From positions 5,166-69,165 of the forward strand of contig JANOQN010000037.1 in NCBI GenBank assembly GCA_031422315.1: a stretch of DNA of 64,000 nt, written 5' to 3'. Position 1 is the first letter of the stretch. The number at the start of each line of letters is the position of its first letter. Origin of the DNA: JANNYA01 sp031422315 (lineage in GTDB: Bacteria; Pseudomonadota; Gammaproteobacteria; Xanthomonadales; SZUA-5). Under the pieces are notes generated by a model, which saw only the letters and a program-made list of their open reading frames with translations, was not told where the DNA came from and searched no databases. Position numbers and translations under genes: made by a program. Below are positions 54,891 through 64,000 of this stretch, in pieces.

Positions 54891-56153
54891 TTGACAGGCC
54901 ACGAAGCCATTAGCACCCCGCACACATTCCATAATTTAAGGCTGTTGACGCTGGTGGGTGCCTCGCAGCCCAGCATGCACCTCACCGACAATGCCGCGAT
55001 GATCGTTGATGCGAGTGGTGTGTTGACTTATGCCGGCCCAGCCGAAGCTTTGACCGCCCTGCAGCGCGCGCAAAGCGTTGATTTACACAGGGCTTTAGTC
55101 ACGCCAGCTTTTGTTGATTGCCACACGCACGCGGTGTTTGCGGGTAATCGGGCGGGTGAATTTGCTCAGCGTTTGAGCGGCGCTAGCTACGCGGAAATCG
55201 CAGCTGCAGGCGGTGGCATTATGCGCACCGCTAGACTTACCCAGGCGGCGACAGAAGCTGAATTAGTTTCGCTCGCCCTGCCCCGTTTGCTGCAGCTCAA
55301 AGCCGATGGCGTCGCGGCACTCGAGATCAAATCTGGCTATGGATTGACGCTGGAAGCAGAGGCAAAAATGCTGCGCGCGGCTGGAGCTGCCGCAAAGCTC
55401 GCGGGTATGGAAGTGCAGCGTACTTTTTTGGGCCTGCATGCGTTGCCAGCCGATGCTAAATCAGCCACCGCCCGCGCTGAATTTGTACGGCAAGTTTGTC
55501 AGCATTGGCTACCGGAGCTGGTCAAACAAGGTTTGGTCGACGCGGTCGACGCGTTTATGGAGCACATCGCTTTCAATGCCAGTGAGGTGCGGCAGTTCTT
55601 CAGTGCGGCGCAGGCGCTCAACGTGCCGATCAAGCTGCACGCCGAGCAGCTCAGCAATTCGGAAGGCACGGCGCTTGCGGCTGAATTTAACGCACTGAGC
55701 GCAGATCATCTAGAGCACCTGAGCACGCGCGGAGTGAACGCCATGCGCGCCGCAAAAATGACCGCCGTATTACTTCCAGGCGCATTTTATTGCTTGAAAG
55801 AAAAGCGCCGCCCGCCGATTGCCAAGCTGCGCAAAGCTGGCGTGCCGCTAGCGATTGCCACTGATTTGAATCCGGGCACATCGCCCATGACATCGATTCG
55901 TTTAGCGATGCATATGGCCTGCATTGATTTTGATTTGACCCTTGCTGAAGCGCTGGCAGGCACGACGCATAACGCCGCGCGCGCGCTGGGCTGGCGGCAT
56001 CGGGGCCAGCTTGCTGCCGGCCAACGCGGTGATTTTATTGCTTGGCAGGTTGATGATCCGGCTGAGATTATTTATTGGCTGGGCGGCGCGCCGGTCCATA
56101 CGCTTTATCAGGCGGGTGTCGCGCATGCCAATCTGGGTGCGCCTGCGTGCTGA
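54891..56153 (+). CDS. hutI: Imidazolonepropionase
   Basis: HutI hydrolyses 4-imidazolone-5-propionate to formiminoglutamate in histidine breakdown. The 420-residue amidohydrolase has VTPAFVDCHTHAVFAGNRAGEF with the metal-binding HxH. It also has ALEIKSGYGLTLEAE, IKLHAEQLSNSEGT, SADHLEHLS and ATDLNPGTSPMTS. The start is a TTG at 54891 with no clear ribosome-binding site; no ATG lies near the family N-terminus. hutU, hutH and hutG are not in the window. Its last codons overlap the start of the histidine-kinase gene by 7 bases. Confidence 0.93.
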   Translation: MTGHEAISTPHTFHNLRLLTLVGASQPSMHLTDNAAMIVDASGVLTYAGPAEALTALQRAQSVDLHRALVTPAFVDCHTHAVFAGNRAGEFAQRLSGASYAEIAAAGGGIMRTARLTQAATEAELVSLALPRLLQLKADGVAALEIKSGYGLTLEAEAKMLRAAGAAAKLAGMEVQRTFLGLHALPADAKSATARAEFVRQVCQHWLPELVKQGLVDAVDAFMEHIAFNASEVRQFFSAAQALNVPIKLHAEQLSNSEGTALAAEFNALSADHLEHLSTRGVNAMRAAKMTAVLLPGAFYCLKEKRRPPIAKLRKAGVPLAIATDLNPGTSPMTSIRLAMHMACIDFDLTLAEALAGTTHNAARALGWRHRGQLAAGQRGDFIAWQVDDPAEIIYWLGGAPVHTLYQAGVAHANLGAPAC

Positions 56154-57580
56154 AAAAGTTTCTAAGCGCTTGGGGCGGCGTTTGGGTAGCAGCGCTGGTT
56201 TTTTCATTGGTTGCCGCTGCGCTGCTGGTGCATCACGCCAGTGCGAAGCGTAATTTGCTGGAGGGCGCGCGCAGCGAAGTCGAGCAGCTCGCTTCGGTGG
56301 CTGCAATCCAGCTCGATGGCGATTTGCATCGTCAGTTAGTCCAGCCAGGGCAAGCTGGCAGCGCAGAACATTTGCGCGCACTTGCGCCGCTGGTGGCTTT
56401 CCATAAGGCCAGCAAAGATTTGGTGTTTGTTTATACGGCAATACTAGAGCAAGGCACTATCAAGTTCGTTTTGAGCACGAACTATCTTTACCGCGCACCC
56501 GGGGATGAGCTGCCGGCCGATACACTTATGCAACCTTACACGGGTGTAGATGCAGACTTTATGCGGGCCTTGCAAAACGGCGTTTTAACCAGCAATCCAA
56601 CGCCTGTGCAAGAACCTGAGCACGCCCTGCTGAGTGGATTCGCGCCGTTTTTTGACAGCCAAAACAAGCTTGTTGGCGTTGTCGGGGTTGACATGTTGGC
56701 GACCACCTTGGAGGCGCGCCAGCGCCAACTATCGGTTATGGTCGGCATGCTCATGCTGATTAACGCGCTCGTTTCCAGCGCGCTCGGCGTGCTCTATACC
56801 TACGTCCAAAAGCGCGCGGTTGCGACATTGCAAATGGCGGGCGATTTGCAGCGCGAGCGCGTTGCAAATACCTATGCCGGCAACGTAGTTGCATTAGCGG
56901 GCGTAGTTGCACATGAGTTTAGCCAGCATTTGACTGCGGCAAGCGGGTATGTCGATATGGCGCTCGCTCACTCTGAAACGGCTGCTAACCACGAACTCAA
57001 AACTGAACTAAGTAATGCCGCGCAAGCGTTGGAGCACTCAAATGAAAGTATCAGCCAGCTACGCACGCTGGCAGGCGGCAGCTTTAGTACGTTAGAGCGC
57101 GTTTCGTTGGCAAGCTTGCTTGACGCCGGAATTTTGCATTTGCAAAGCCGGGGCTTGAATGCCGAACGGCTCAAGCAGGACGCAAGCTGCGATTCCAGCC
57201 TTTACGTTTTGGTTGACAAGCGGCAAGCCACCACCGCAATTGTTCATATTTTACGAAACGCGCTGGAAGCCAATTTTTCAAGCGATGTGATCGTCAGTAT
57301 TGTCAGCATTGATCTTAAAAATACCCACTGGTTGGGCTGGCAACGTTTATTTGACTCTAGCAGTGCACGCGAACTCGCAGGCATCGTGGTGTGCAATCAT
57401 GGCGAAGCAAATCATAATGTAATCGCTCAAATGGGCCAGCCGTTTTTTACCAACAAAGGCCCCGGGCGCGGATTGGGATTTGCGGTAGTTAGGGGTTCGC
57501 TCAAAGCGATGGGTGGTGCCTTGCTGCTGCAAAGCCATGCTGGCGTAACGCGCTTTGCGCTTGCTTTCTTGAAGTCATAA
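56147..57580 (+). CDS. Membrane sensor histidine kinase (orphan)
   Basis: The GTG at 56147 overlaps the hutI end (GTGCTGA) and opens on a membrane helix (VWVAALVFSLVAAALLV). A periplasmic PAS/Cache-like sensor domain spans about 35-205, with FVYTAILEQG and GVVGVDML. A second helix lies near 215-235. The dimerisation helix carries phospho-acceptor His256 in VVAHEFSQHLTAASG. The ATPase domain has HILRNALEAN (N box) and FFTNKGPGRGLGFAVV (G boxes). All core residues are present. No response regulator lies next to it. Coupling to hutI suggests control or sensing linked to histidine or related amino acids, as inference. Confidence 0.88.
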   Translation: MLKKFLSAWGGVWVAALVFSLVAAALLVHHASAKRNLLEGARSEVEQLASVAAIQLDGDLHRQLVQPGQAGSAEHLRALAPLVAFHKASKDLVFVYTAILEQGTIKFVLSTNYLYRAPGDELPADTLMQPYTGVDADFMRALQNGVLTSNPTPVQEPEHALLSGFAPFFDSQNKLVGVVGVDMLATTLEARQRQLSVMVGMLMLINALVSSALGVLYTYVQKRAVATLQMAGDLQRERVANTYAGNVVALAGVVAHEFSQHLTAASGYVDMALAHSETAANHELKTELSNAAQALEHSNESISQLRTLAGGSFSTLERVSLASLLDAGILHLQSRGLNAERLKQDASCDSSLYVLVDKRQATTAIVHILRNALEANFSSDVIVSIVSIDLKNTHWLGWQRLFDSSSARELAGIVVCNHGEANHNVIAQMGQPFFTNKGPGRGLGFAVVRGSLKAMGGALLLQSHAGVTRFALAFLKS

Positions 57581-58179
57581 TGCGAACCAGTCTTTTCAAT
57601 GAGCACTCGCTGAGTAACACCGCCATTTTATCGCGCTGTGTGCGCTGGCTAGAATTGGCGGTGATTGGCTTAAATTTATGCCCGTTCGCCAAAGCGGTAC
57701 ACGTCAAAAATCAAATTCTGTGGCGCGTCAGCTACGCCCAAGCATCCGAACAGGTCGGCGTTGAACTTGAACAATTATTGCAAGAGTTGGATTCAATAGA
57801 CCCCGAAAAAACCGACACCGCTGTGTTGGTTTTACCTTGGGCATTTAGCGATTTCGCCGACTACAATGATTTTTTAAACGAAGCGGATAGGCTGCTCGAA
57901 TCAATGGATTTTGATGGCGTATTTCAAATTGCCAGTTTCCATCCAGACTATTGCTTTGTCGATTCCCAGCCCACTGATCTCAGCAACGCCACCAATCAAG
58001 CGCCCTACCCGCTTTTGCACGTATTGCGCGAAGCCAGCGTGACCCGCGTGGCGGATAACAATCCGGATATTGGCAAGATTATCGAGCGCAATCAGTTGAA
58101 ATTAAAGAGCATTGGTAAAGCAGGTTGGCGCGCGATTCGTGAGCAGTTTGGGGAGTTGCAGACTTTTGATATTCAATAG
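57580..58179 (+). CDS. DUF1415 family protein
   Basis: The 199-residue cytoplasmic protein matches the DUF1415 pattern: WLELAVIGLNLCPFAKAV with a conserved Cys, TAVLVLPWAFSDFADYNDFL, FQIASFHPDYCF, and PYPLLHVLREASVTRV. The function of this family is unknown; the conserved Cys and His hint at metal or redox chemistry. Its ATG overlaps the kinase stop (TAATG), so the kinase and this gene are translationally coupled. Confidence 0.9.
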   Translation: MRTSLFNEHSLSNTAILSRCVRWLELAVIGLNLCPFAKAVHVKNQILWRVSYAQASEQVGVELEQLLQELDSIDPEKTDTAVLVLPWAFSDFADYNDFLNEADRLLESMDFDGVFQIASFHPDYCFVDSQPTDLSNATNQAPYPLLHVLREASVTRVADNNPDIGKIIERNQLKLKSIGKAGWRAIREQFGELQTFDIQ

Positions 58180-58192
58180 ACCCCGCACACAC

Positions 58193-61100
58193 TCAGTCAC
58201 CCTCAAACCCCGAAGCAAACAAATCCGCTGGATTGAGCTGCACGGTTGTGCTGGCAAAATAGTGCGGATCGATTAAATCTGCAGTCAAAATTGAGCCTTC
58301 GGTGAAAAACGAAACGGCCTCACCTGCCGCAAACTGATCAGCGTTGATAAAGGCGGTTTTTGATCCAGCAACAAGCGCGACGTGGCCGCGAATGGCCTGA
58401 TTGGGCCGCGCGCCTGGAAGCAGCGCTCGCACGCGAACTGCGCCTGGTTGGCGAGCATCAGGCGCTATCTCAAGGCGTAGCGCGAGCGCTTGTAAAAGGG
58501 GCGTTTTCGAAACTCGTGCTGCGCTGCCGCTGTAGTTTTGATCGCCCATATAGTTCGCGCGCAGCGTGCCTGCAAAATAAGGCAAGTTATTGTTCCGGCC
58601 AATAATTAACGCGCACGATGCCAACAAGCTCTGGCCTTGCGCGCGGAGTGGCGCATCGCATTGCCCACCAAAGCCTTGAATCCGAACAATTCCCGTTGGT
58701 GCACTGCTCAATGCGTTCGTGGTGACTTCTGTTTCAACCAGATACGGTTGGCCCCAATTCGGCTCAGTCGGTGTGGTTGAGATAATCGCGGTTTGGGTTG
58801 GGGCTCTGCAAAACGGGTTCGCTAGCGTGCGCAGGCCAACGCTCAAATCCGTCACCGCAATTTTGCAGCCATCGTCCGACCAGGCAAAATCTGTTGCGCC
58901 GACGCTCAAATCACGCCTTTGCTCGGTTTGGGAGTCGTAAACTGCGAGTGTCGATGGTGCCAAACCGCCCGGCGGCGGGCTAATGTTGGATGCAAAAATA
59001 CGAAGATACAAAACAAATTGCCCGTTCTGTGAGGGAAGCCCGACGAATCTGTCGCTGGAACTTGTTTCAATCAGTTTTTTTGCGCCGGTTGTGAAATCCC
59101 AGTATTCAAGTGAACTCGCCGTCGCGCCAAATGAGCCGCCACCGAATGAAAAGCTCACCGCCGCTTTTGCGCCAGCATCATCGAGCCCGAAAATACTGGG
59201 ATTAAACTCTGGCGTACCTTCGATCAGTGTTTGCGCTTGGTTAGTGTCAATTTCAATGCGCTGAATACTGCGATCAGAGCAGCGGCGAATCAAAAAGCGT
59301 GAACGTAAAAATGTACTTGAGGTGCAACTCAATGCTGTGGGTGCCAACACGCTTACTTGATTGTTGAGCAGATTAAGCCGCAGCAAAACGCGCGTTGACT
59401 CAGATGAACCTAGTTCGCTGGCTTGCACTGAAAACACGAGGTTTTGCGGACTCAACTGATGCAAGAGAACGCCAAGGCTGGGCCGAGCGCCGCTTGGTAA
59501 GCGGCTCAAAAGCGTGAGCGTGTTGGTGCTGCGATCCAGTCGATAGACATCCGATGTCATGTTGGTATCGTCCGGCAGCAACGCTTCCAACTTAGTGAAG
59601 TAAAGCTGCTGACCGTCAGCGCTTACCAAGTAGCCCGGTGCCTTGTGAGCCAGTTCAGTTTGCGCAGAGCCATCAATTACCTGCTCTGAATTACCGCTTG
59701 TGCTAACAATAACGGTGCCCGAAGCGTCCATTTGAACCCTGCGATTTAAAATTCGAACGTCGCCGCGCTGCTGGATAAAACGCTCATTGGAAGCGCCGGT
59801 TAGCAAGTTGTATTCCAACACAGAGCCGGAACTGGCCACTAAAGTGTAGTCGTCGCGTACGCTATTGAGATTCACGATGGTGTTGGGCAATGCAATTGCC
59901 GCGCCGAGCAAGGGTTTCCAGATTGTTTGCGAACTTCCGATTTTTACATCAGATAGACGCATCACTACGCTTGAATCAGGTGCGAACAAAGCGGATGTTA
60001 CCGAACTAACCAGTGCGCCCTCGAGATTACTGACACGCGTGAACTGCTTATTGGAACTCGCCCATCGAAACGCGTTTACTTCATCGCCTAGCGCCTCACT
60101 GTTGAGCGCCGTTGTAGATGTCAATAGAACAGCATTTGAACCTGCTGCAATATCGACAATATCAGCAACTTTTCCGCCCAGCGCAATCTTGCGAAGCGGC
60201 TGAGTTTCCGTATATAAAAACGCGTCAACGAGCGCGTCTTTGTCGTCAGCAGTGAAGCTAGGCGAATCGCTTGTGAAGACGACACCATGTTCGTTGCTAA
60301 ACGAAAAATTTACCCCGTTGTTTGATGCGCTACCGTCGGCGCGTTTGGATACCCAAATAGCGTCGCTGCCACGGCGCAAATAGATGTCTGCGCGTTTGTT
60401 GTTATCCGCAGGCACCAAAGACTCAGTAGTCAGAATCAGAACCGATCTATCAGGATAGCTCGCAATAAAATCTGTGCTTGCAATCGTTAGCGGGAATTGA
60501 TCGCGCGGGCCGCGCTCGGAAACAAACTCACTTAATTTGGTGATAACACTATTCTCTGATTGCCAAAGATACCAGCTATCTGAAGAAGCTGACCCAATTC
60601 GCTGAAACAGGTTATACGAATTACCAAGTCGCGGATTTAGAACGTCTCCAGCGAGAAGGCGCTCTTGATCGCGATTGAGCGAATTTCTTACTGCGGAAAA
60701 ATTGCGAAGTTCGGGTACTGACGGAATAGATGGATCAGCCAGCCGATACAGATTGGTTTCCGCCAGCGATTGCCGCGTCAACACCCCAAAAGGCGCACTG
60801 GTGATTGCAGCAAACTGCGCGTCGCCCGAATAGTGTGCGGTGTAATCCTGCCTTCCGGCTTGCAGCATCAACGCTTGGCAAAACGTTTGTGTTGGCAGCA
60901 CTATTCGGCAGCGCTCAAGCCCACCTGCGTCCAGAATACGAATGGAACCAGATGGTTGCACCGCTGAAAGTCGATTATTGGCTTCCAGGTTGACAAAAAA
61001 CAGCGCGCTGCGGCCCAGCACCGGCTCTTCAGGCTGAGTTTTGACAATTGCAATGCCTGAAATATTTACGGTTTGGCTAGTGATTTGTGGTGCCCCAACA

Positions 61101-61399
61101 GGCGGTGCGAATCGCAGTTCAAGCGGAAGTTTTCCACCGAATGGCACGCGCATGGTGCAAACGAACGCGCCATCACTTCGCTCAGCCGTGCAGCGCCGCT
61201 GGCCGTCCACCCATACCGACGCCAAGCCTGCTGGCGCACTGCCATTGACTGCAAATCGCACATCAGCCAAATCGCCCGGCCTGGCATTGTCGGGTGACAT
61301 GGATAAAAACGTCACTTGCGCGATTGCGGCTGTGCTCGTCTGCAGCACCGCACATGCCAAAAGCAGCGGAATTGTTTTACTTAGTGATTGAACTTTCAC
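58193..61399 (-). CDS. Large secreted repeat protein, propeller-like, with GFE-type C-terminal tail
   Basis: The 1068-residue product starts at a GTG with AGGA upstream and has a signal peptide ending ASTAAIAQ-like near residue 27. Two Ig-like (beta-sandwich) domains occupy about 30-210 and another about 890-1000. The centre, about 220-870, consists of repeated blocks with S-x-D/G and L-x-L strands typical of TolB/WD40-like propellers, but no family was firmly recognised. It ends in DLFASGFEGD, similar to the terminal FxxxFE motif of the subtilase and metzincin. The gene is convergent with the DUF1415 gene. Confidence 0.75.
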   Translation of the reverse strand: MKVQSLSKTIPLLLACAVLQTSTAAIAQVTFLSMSPDNARPGDLADVRFAVNGSAPAGLASVWVDGQRRCTAERSDGAFVCTMRVPFGGKLPLELRFAPPVGAPQITSQTVNISGIAIVKTQPEEPVLGRSALFFVNLEANNRLSAVQPSGSIRILDAGGLERCRIVLPTQTFCQALMLQAGRQDYTAHYSGDAQFAAITSAPFGVLTRQSLAETNLYRLADPSIPSVPELRNFSAVRNSLNRDQERLLAGDVLNPRLGNSYNLFQRIGSASSDSWYLWQSENSVITKLSEFVSERGPRDQFPLTIASTDFIASYPDRSVLILTTESLVPADNNKRADIYLRRGSDAIWVSKRADGSASNNGVNFSFSNEHGVVFTSDSPSFTADDKDALVDAFLYTETQPLRKIALGGKVADIVDIAAGSNAVLLTSTTALNSEALGDEVNAFRWASSNKQFTRVSNLEGALVSSVTSALFAPDSSVVMRLSDVKIGSSQTIWKPLLGAAIALPNTIVNLNSVRDDYTLVASSGSVLEYNLLTGASNERFIQQRGDVRILNRRVQMDASGTVIVSTSGNSEQVIDGSAQTELAHKAPGYLVSADGQQLYFTKLEALLPDDTNMTSDVYRLDRSTNTLTLLSRLPSGARPSLGVLLHQLSPQNLVFSVQASELGSSESTRVLLRLNLLNNQVSVLAPTALSCTSSTFLRSRFLIRRCSDRSIQRIEIDTNQAQTLIEGTPEFNPSIFGLDDAGAKAAVSFSFGGGSFGATASSLEYWDFTTGAKKLIETSSSDRFVGLPSQNGQFVLYLRIFASNISPPPGGLAPSTLAVYDSQTEQRRDLSVGATDFAWSDDGCKIAVTDLSVGLRTLANPFCRAPTQTAIISTTPTEPNWGQPYLVETEVTTNALSSAPTGIVRIQGFGGQCDAPLRAQGQSLLASCALIIGRNNNLPYFAGTLRANYMGDQNYSGSAARVSKTPLLQALALRLEIAPDARQPGAVRVRALLPGARPNQAIRGHVALVAGSKTAFINADQFAAGEAVSFFTEGSILTADLIDPHYFASTTVQLNPADLFASGFEGD

Positions 61400-61637
61400 G
61401 CGCTAAATCCTGTGCTATTTCACACAGCATAGCCCGCACTTACGCTTAGAGCAAGGTGAAAAGCGACCAATTGGAGCCAATTCCAAATCACCCACAAACC
61501 GACTGTCCCTCGGTGACCCGAAACTGTATTTCAAAGGGCGTGACGATCGTCAAGAAAGATCCGACCACGGCTAAAGGCATGAGCAGCGCCAATCCGCTAT
61601 GAATCGGATCAGCGCTGTACGCTTTTTTTTGGGCCGG

Positions 61638-63692
61638 TTACTTTGCTAGCGCCGATTCTGCGCCCGGAATCAGCTTCGCACCGTCTGGAATCGTAATGCT
61701 CGAACCTGCAAAAGCACTGCCAATTGGCTCGGCTCGGCCACCCAAGCAGCTAGCCAAAAACTGCTCTTGCACGGCATTAAATGCAAGCGAGTTTTCCGGC
61801 CGTGCAAAGCCGTGGCCTTCATCCGGGAACAGTACGTAAGTCACCGGCAGGTTGTGTTTGTTCATTGCAGCGATGATTTGATCCGATTCAGCCTGTTTTA
61901 CGCGCGGATCATTCGCGCCCTGGCCAATTAGCAGTGGGCGTTTGATTTTATCGGCGTGCGTCAGTGGCGATGCCGCCATCAACAGCGCTTTGCCCGCTTC
62001 GGTGCGCGGATCCCCAACTCGGCGCGCCATTTGCTCAAAGCCCGGCTTCCAGTACGGCGGAATGCTAGCCAGCAGCGTGTTGAGATTGCTCGGGCCGACG
62101 ATGTCGACGCCACAAGCAAACTCATCCGGCGTGTAAGTCAAGCCAGCGAGTGTGGCGTAGCCACCGTAAGAGCCACCGGCAATCGCGACTTTACCGGGCA
62201 CCGCAATGCCCTGCTTTTCCGCCCAGCGCACCGCATCAATCAGATCGTCGTGCATGGTTTTGCTCCACTGCAAATTGCCCGCATTGGTAAAGTTCTTACC
62301 AAAACCGGTGGATGCGCGAAAATTGACGCTAAGCACGGCGTAACCACGGTTGGCGTAAAACTGATGCGTACTATTTGAGCCGTACTGATCACGCGCCCAC
62401 GGACCACCGTGCACGTACAGCACCATCGGCATTGGCTGTTCGGGCTTGCCATCGGCATTGCTGTCAGCGCCTCTAGGAAGCGTGTAATAGCTCGGTAGCT
62501 TTAAGCCATCTCTTGCATCAATAACCACCGGGTGCATCTTTTGCAGCGGCGCATCCTTTAAATCAGGACGGGTTTCAAACCAAGGCTTAATTTCGCCGCT
62601 GCTACGTTCGTAAATATAAAACGCTGGCGGTGAATCACTGGCGAAGCCAGCCACAATCCAAGTCGAGTCATCTTGCGTGCGAGCTGTGATGTTGAACTCG
62701 GGGAAGCGTGCTTTGAGCAGCGCGATATCTTTTTCGATAGCCACATCGAACACCGTCCATTCATTGCGCAAATAATTGACTGACACGGCCTGCACTAAGC
62801 CGGTAGTTGGATGATTCAACGTGCCGCCGACATCGGCTTTGGCGTCTTCATGAAACAGCGTTTTTACGCCGGTCGCCAAGTCAACGTCGAACAGCGCGGC
62901 GGTGTCGCGCCCGCGGCTATCGCGCATATAAACACTTTGCGCGCCGGTATAAAAGCTAATTGGCCCAGTGGTGCCCGCGTCTTCAAAGTCTATCGAGGTG
63001 AAGTTTTCCCAGCCTTTTGCAGTTTTGCGCAGTAACTCAGAGCCGCCATCCTGCCGTGGTTTGATCGCCAGCACCACTTCGAAAACATCGTTTGCAACGA
63101 AACCGCCAAAGCCTTGGTCGTTCTTTTGAACCAGCGTGCGTTTGCCGGTTTTCAGCGAAATCCTATACAAATCGAACGCGCTTTTATCCCGGTCATTAAT
63201 GTTAACCAGCAGCTCGCCCGGCACCTTGTGGCTCAGGCCAGCTAAGTTAGCGCGTGAGCCTGGAAATGGGGTGATGTCGCGCGTTGTGCCAGTGCTTAAA
63301 TCGGTGGCGAACAAATGAAAATCTTCGTTGCCGCCGGCATCTTGCACATAAACCAAGTGCTGATTATCGTGCGCAAAAAAGAAGGATCGGATCGGGCGAG
63401 TGGTCTCTTGCGTCAGCGCGCGTGCCGCATCCGGCGTTGCACGCGGCGCGACAAACACGTTCATGACGCCATTGCTGGGTGCCAAATAAGCCAGCATTTT
63501 GCCATCCGGGGAAATCGTGCCGCCAGTGCGCGCCGGGTTGCCAAATAGCGCGGCTCGGGGAATTAACGCCACTTCTTTGGGTGTCATGGCGGTGCCAGCG
63601 GTGGTGTCTGTTGCGGTTGATTTGACTGGCTCGTCAGCAGATTTGCAGCTAACGATGAGTGCGCAGGCGATTGCGAGTGCGATTAATTTCAT
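61638..63692 (-). CDS. S9 family prolyl oligopeptidase / acylaminoacyl peptidase lipoprotein
   Basis: The 684-residue protein has a lipobox IVSC (cysteine 16) and a seven-bladed propeller-like N-terminal region to about residue 400 with TISPDGKMLAYLAPSNG. The catalytic alpha/beta hydrolase domain has VLYVHGGPW, the nucleophile GGSYGGYA (Ser508), an Asp in GANDPRV and the His in DEGHGF. The S9C-like enzyme cleaves short peptides after proline or acylated residues, and would sit in the periplasm or on the outer membrane. All catalytic residues are present. Confidence 0.94.
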   Translation of the reverse strand: MKLIALAIACALIVSCKSADEPVKSTATDTTAGTAMTPKEVALIPRAALFGNPARTGGTISPDGKMLAYLAPSNGVMNVFVAPRATPDAARALTQETTRPIRSFFFAHDNQHLVYVQDAGGNEDFHLFATDLSTGTTRDITPFPGSRANLAGLSHKVPGELLVNINDRDKSAFDLYRISLKTGKRTLVQKNDQGFGGFVANDVFEVVLAIKPRQDGGSELLRKTAKGWENFTSIDFEDAGTTGPISFYTGAQSVYMRDSRGRDTAALFDVDLATGVKTLFHEDAKADVGGTLNHPTTGLVQAVSVNYLRNEWTVFDVAIEKDIALLKARFPEFNITARTQDDSTWIVAGFASDSPPAFYIYERSSGEIKPWFETRPDLKDAPLQKMHPVVIDARDGLKLPSYYTLPRGADSNADGKPEQPMPMVLYVHGGPWARDQYGSNSTHQFYANRGYAVLSVNFRASTGFGKNFTNAGNLQWSKTMHDDLIDAVRWAEKQGIAVPGKVAIAGGSYGGYATLAGLTYTPDEFACGVDIVGPSNLNTLLASIPPYWKPGFEQMARRVGDPRTEAGKALLMAASPLTHADKIKRPLLIGQGANDPRVKQAESDQIIAAMNKHNLPVTYVLFPDEGHGFARPENSLAFNAVQEQFLASCLGGRAEPIGSAFAGSSITIPDGAKLIPGAESALAK

Positions 63693-64000
63693 GAGTTATT
63701 CCATGGTGGAGGTGGTAGTGACTGCAAATTGTGGGACTAAGGGGCCGGATTCACCCTCTCCCCAACCCCTCTCCCATAAAGGGAGAGGGACTAAACCCGA
63801 CTTCAACGCAGATTGAAGTTTGTATGCTCCCCAAAGCTTGTTTGCTCCCCTCTCCCTTGATGGGAGAGCTTTGCCCCAAAGTGTGCTTTGCCCGTTTCTC
63901 CACATGAACCGTTAGACTTGCGGCAAGCCATCGCGCAGAGTAGCCGACGCCTTTTGGGAGAGATACCTGTGGGAGAGCATGGTTTTGATCAATGGCAATG
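63693..64000. other. Intergenic region with dispersed CCCTCTCCC palindromes; possible next gene start
   Basis: Upstream of the S9 gene lie three hairpins: CCCTCTCCC-ATAAA-GGGAGAGGG (63767-63789), ACTTCAA..TTGAAGT (63800-63819) and CTCTCCC..GGGAGAG (63850-63868). These are a common intergenic repeat family. At 63956-63962 a GGGAGAG is followed after 6 bases by a GTG at 63969 that stays open to the window end, so a plus-strand gene may begin there, but only 32 bases can be seen. Confidence 0.4.

Noticed and set aside
63696..63905. A 69-codon minus-strand frame near the window end
   Set aside because: It is composed of the CCCTCTCCC dispersed repeat and its complement, not of coding sequence.
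1..64000. CRISPR array, tRNA or rRNA genes
   Set aside because: No regularly spaced direct repeats and no cloverleaf-like sequences with the usual T-loop were seen in the intergenic spaces. A tRNAscan and CRISPR search would confirm this.

Overview
The window looks like a chromosomal segment of a gammaproteobacterium, most probably a member of Xanthomonadales/Lysobacterales or a close relative. Supporting signs are an ArgG of the Xanthomonas type (AFSGGLDTSFC P-loop region), an ECF sigma factor paired with a Ser/Thr kinase-TPR protein, a surE-pcm-nlpD run, many secreted S8, S9, S1 and metallo-peptidases, and several secreted proteins that end in a short aromatic/GFE-type tail. By eye the G+C content is moderate and fairly even. 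No tRNA, rRNA, CRISPR array, intact insertion sequence or prophage was found.

Layout. 1-8.5 kb (mostly minus strand): 5' part of lysS, a lipocalin lipoprotein, guaB, an AlkD-like HEAT protein, a zinc alcohol dehydrogenase (plus), then an operon of an NADP-binding reductase, an e(P4)-type acid phosphatase and rlmF. 8.7-18.2 kb: a trypsin-like exoprotease, a PstS-OmpA fusion, an alpha/beta hydrolase, a metzincin-type protease, recQ and a beta-lactamase-fold serine hydrolase with membrane helices. 18.2-22.9 kb: a VapBC-like toxin-antitoxin pair sits just downstream of surE-pcm-nlpD, where rpoS is found in enterics; an Smr-domain protein and an acyl-CoA-binding protein follow. 23-26.3 kb: a MITE-like element, a TetR regulator, pepA and an overlapping bioC.

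26.5-34.2 kb: a large secreted subtilase, then an ECF sigma factor, a TPR-bearing Ser/Thr kinase and an overlapping small secreted protein. 34.2-46.2 kb is the accessory centre of the window. Two decayed transposase 3' ends lie in tandem next to a 3575-residue SpvB/TcdB-RHS polymorphic-toxin-like protein. Its C-terminal tip after the RHS core is a putative zinc metallopeptidase (HEFGHNLGLHH). A translationally coupled 196-residue secreted protein follows it and is a candidate immunity partner.

46.5-64 kb: a surface protein with a choice-of-anchor-J-like domain and a C-terminal membrane anchor, an argG plus P-loop protein operon preceded by two tandem 13-bp palindromes, proS, glyS (no glyQ beside it), a nested palindromic element, an overlapping hutI / histidine kinase / DUF1415 run, a large secreted propeller-like protein, and an S9 prolyl oligopeptidase lipoprotein. 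Several intergenic spaces hold non-coding inverted-repeat elements (22987-23127, 50308-50392, 52204-52352, 54529-54780, 63767-63868).
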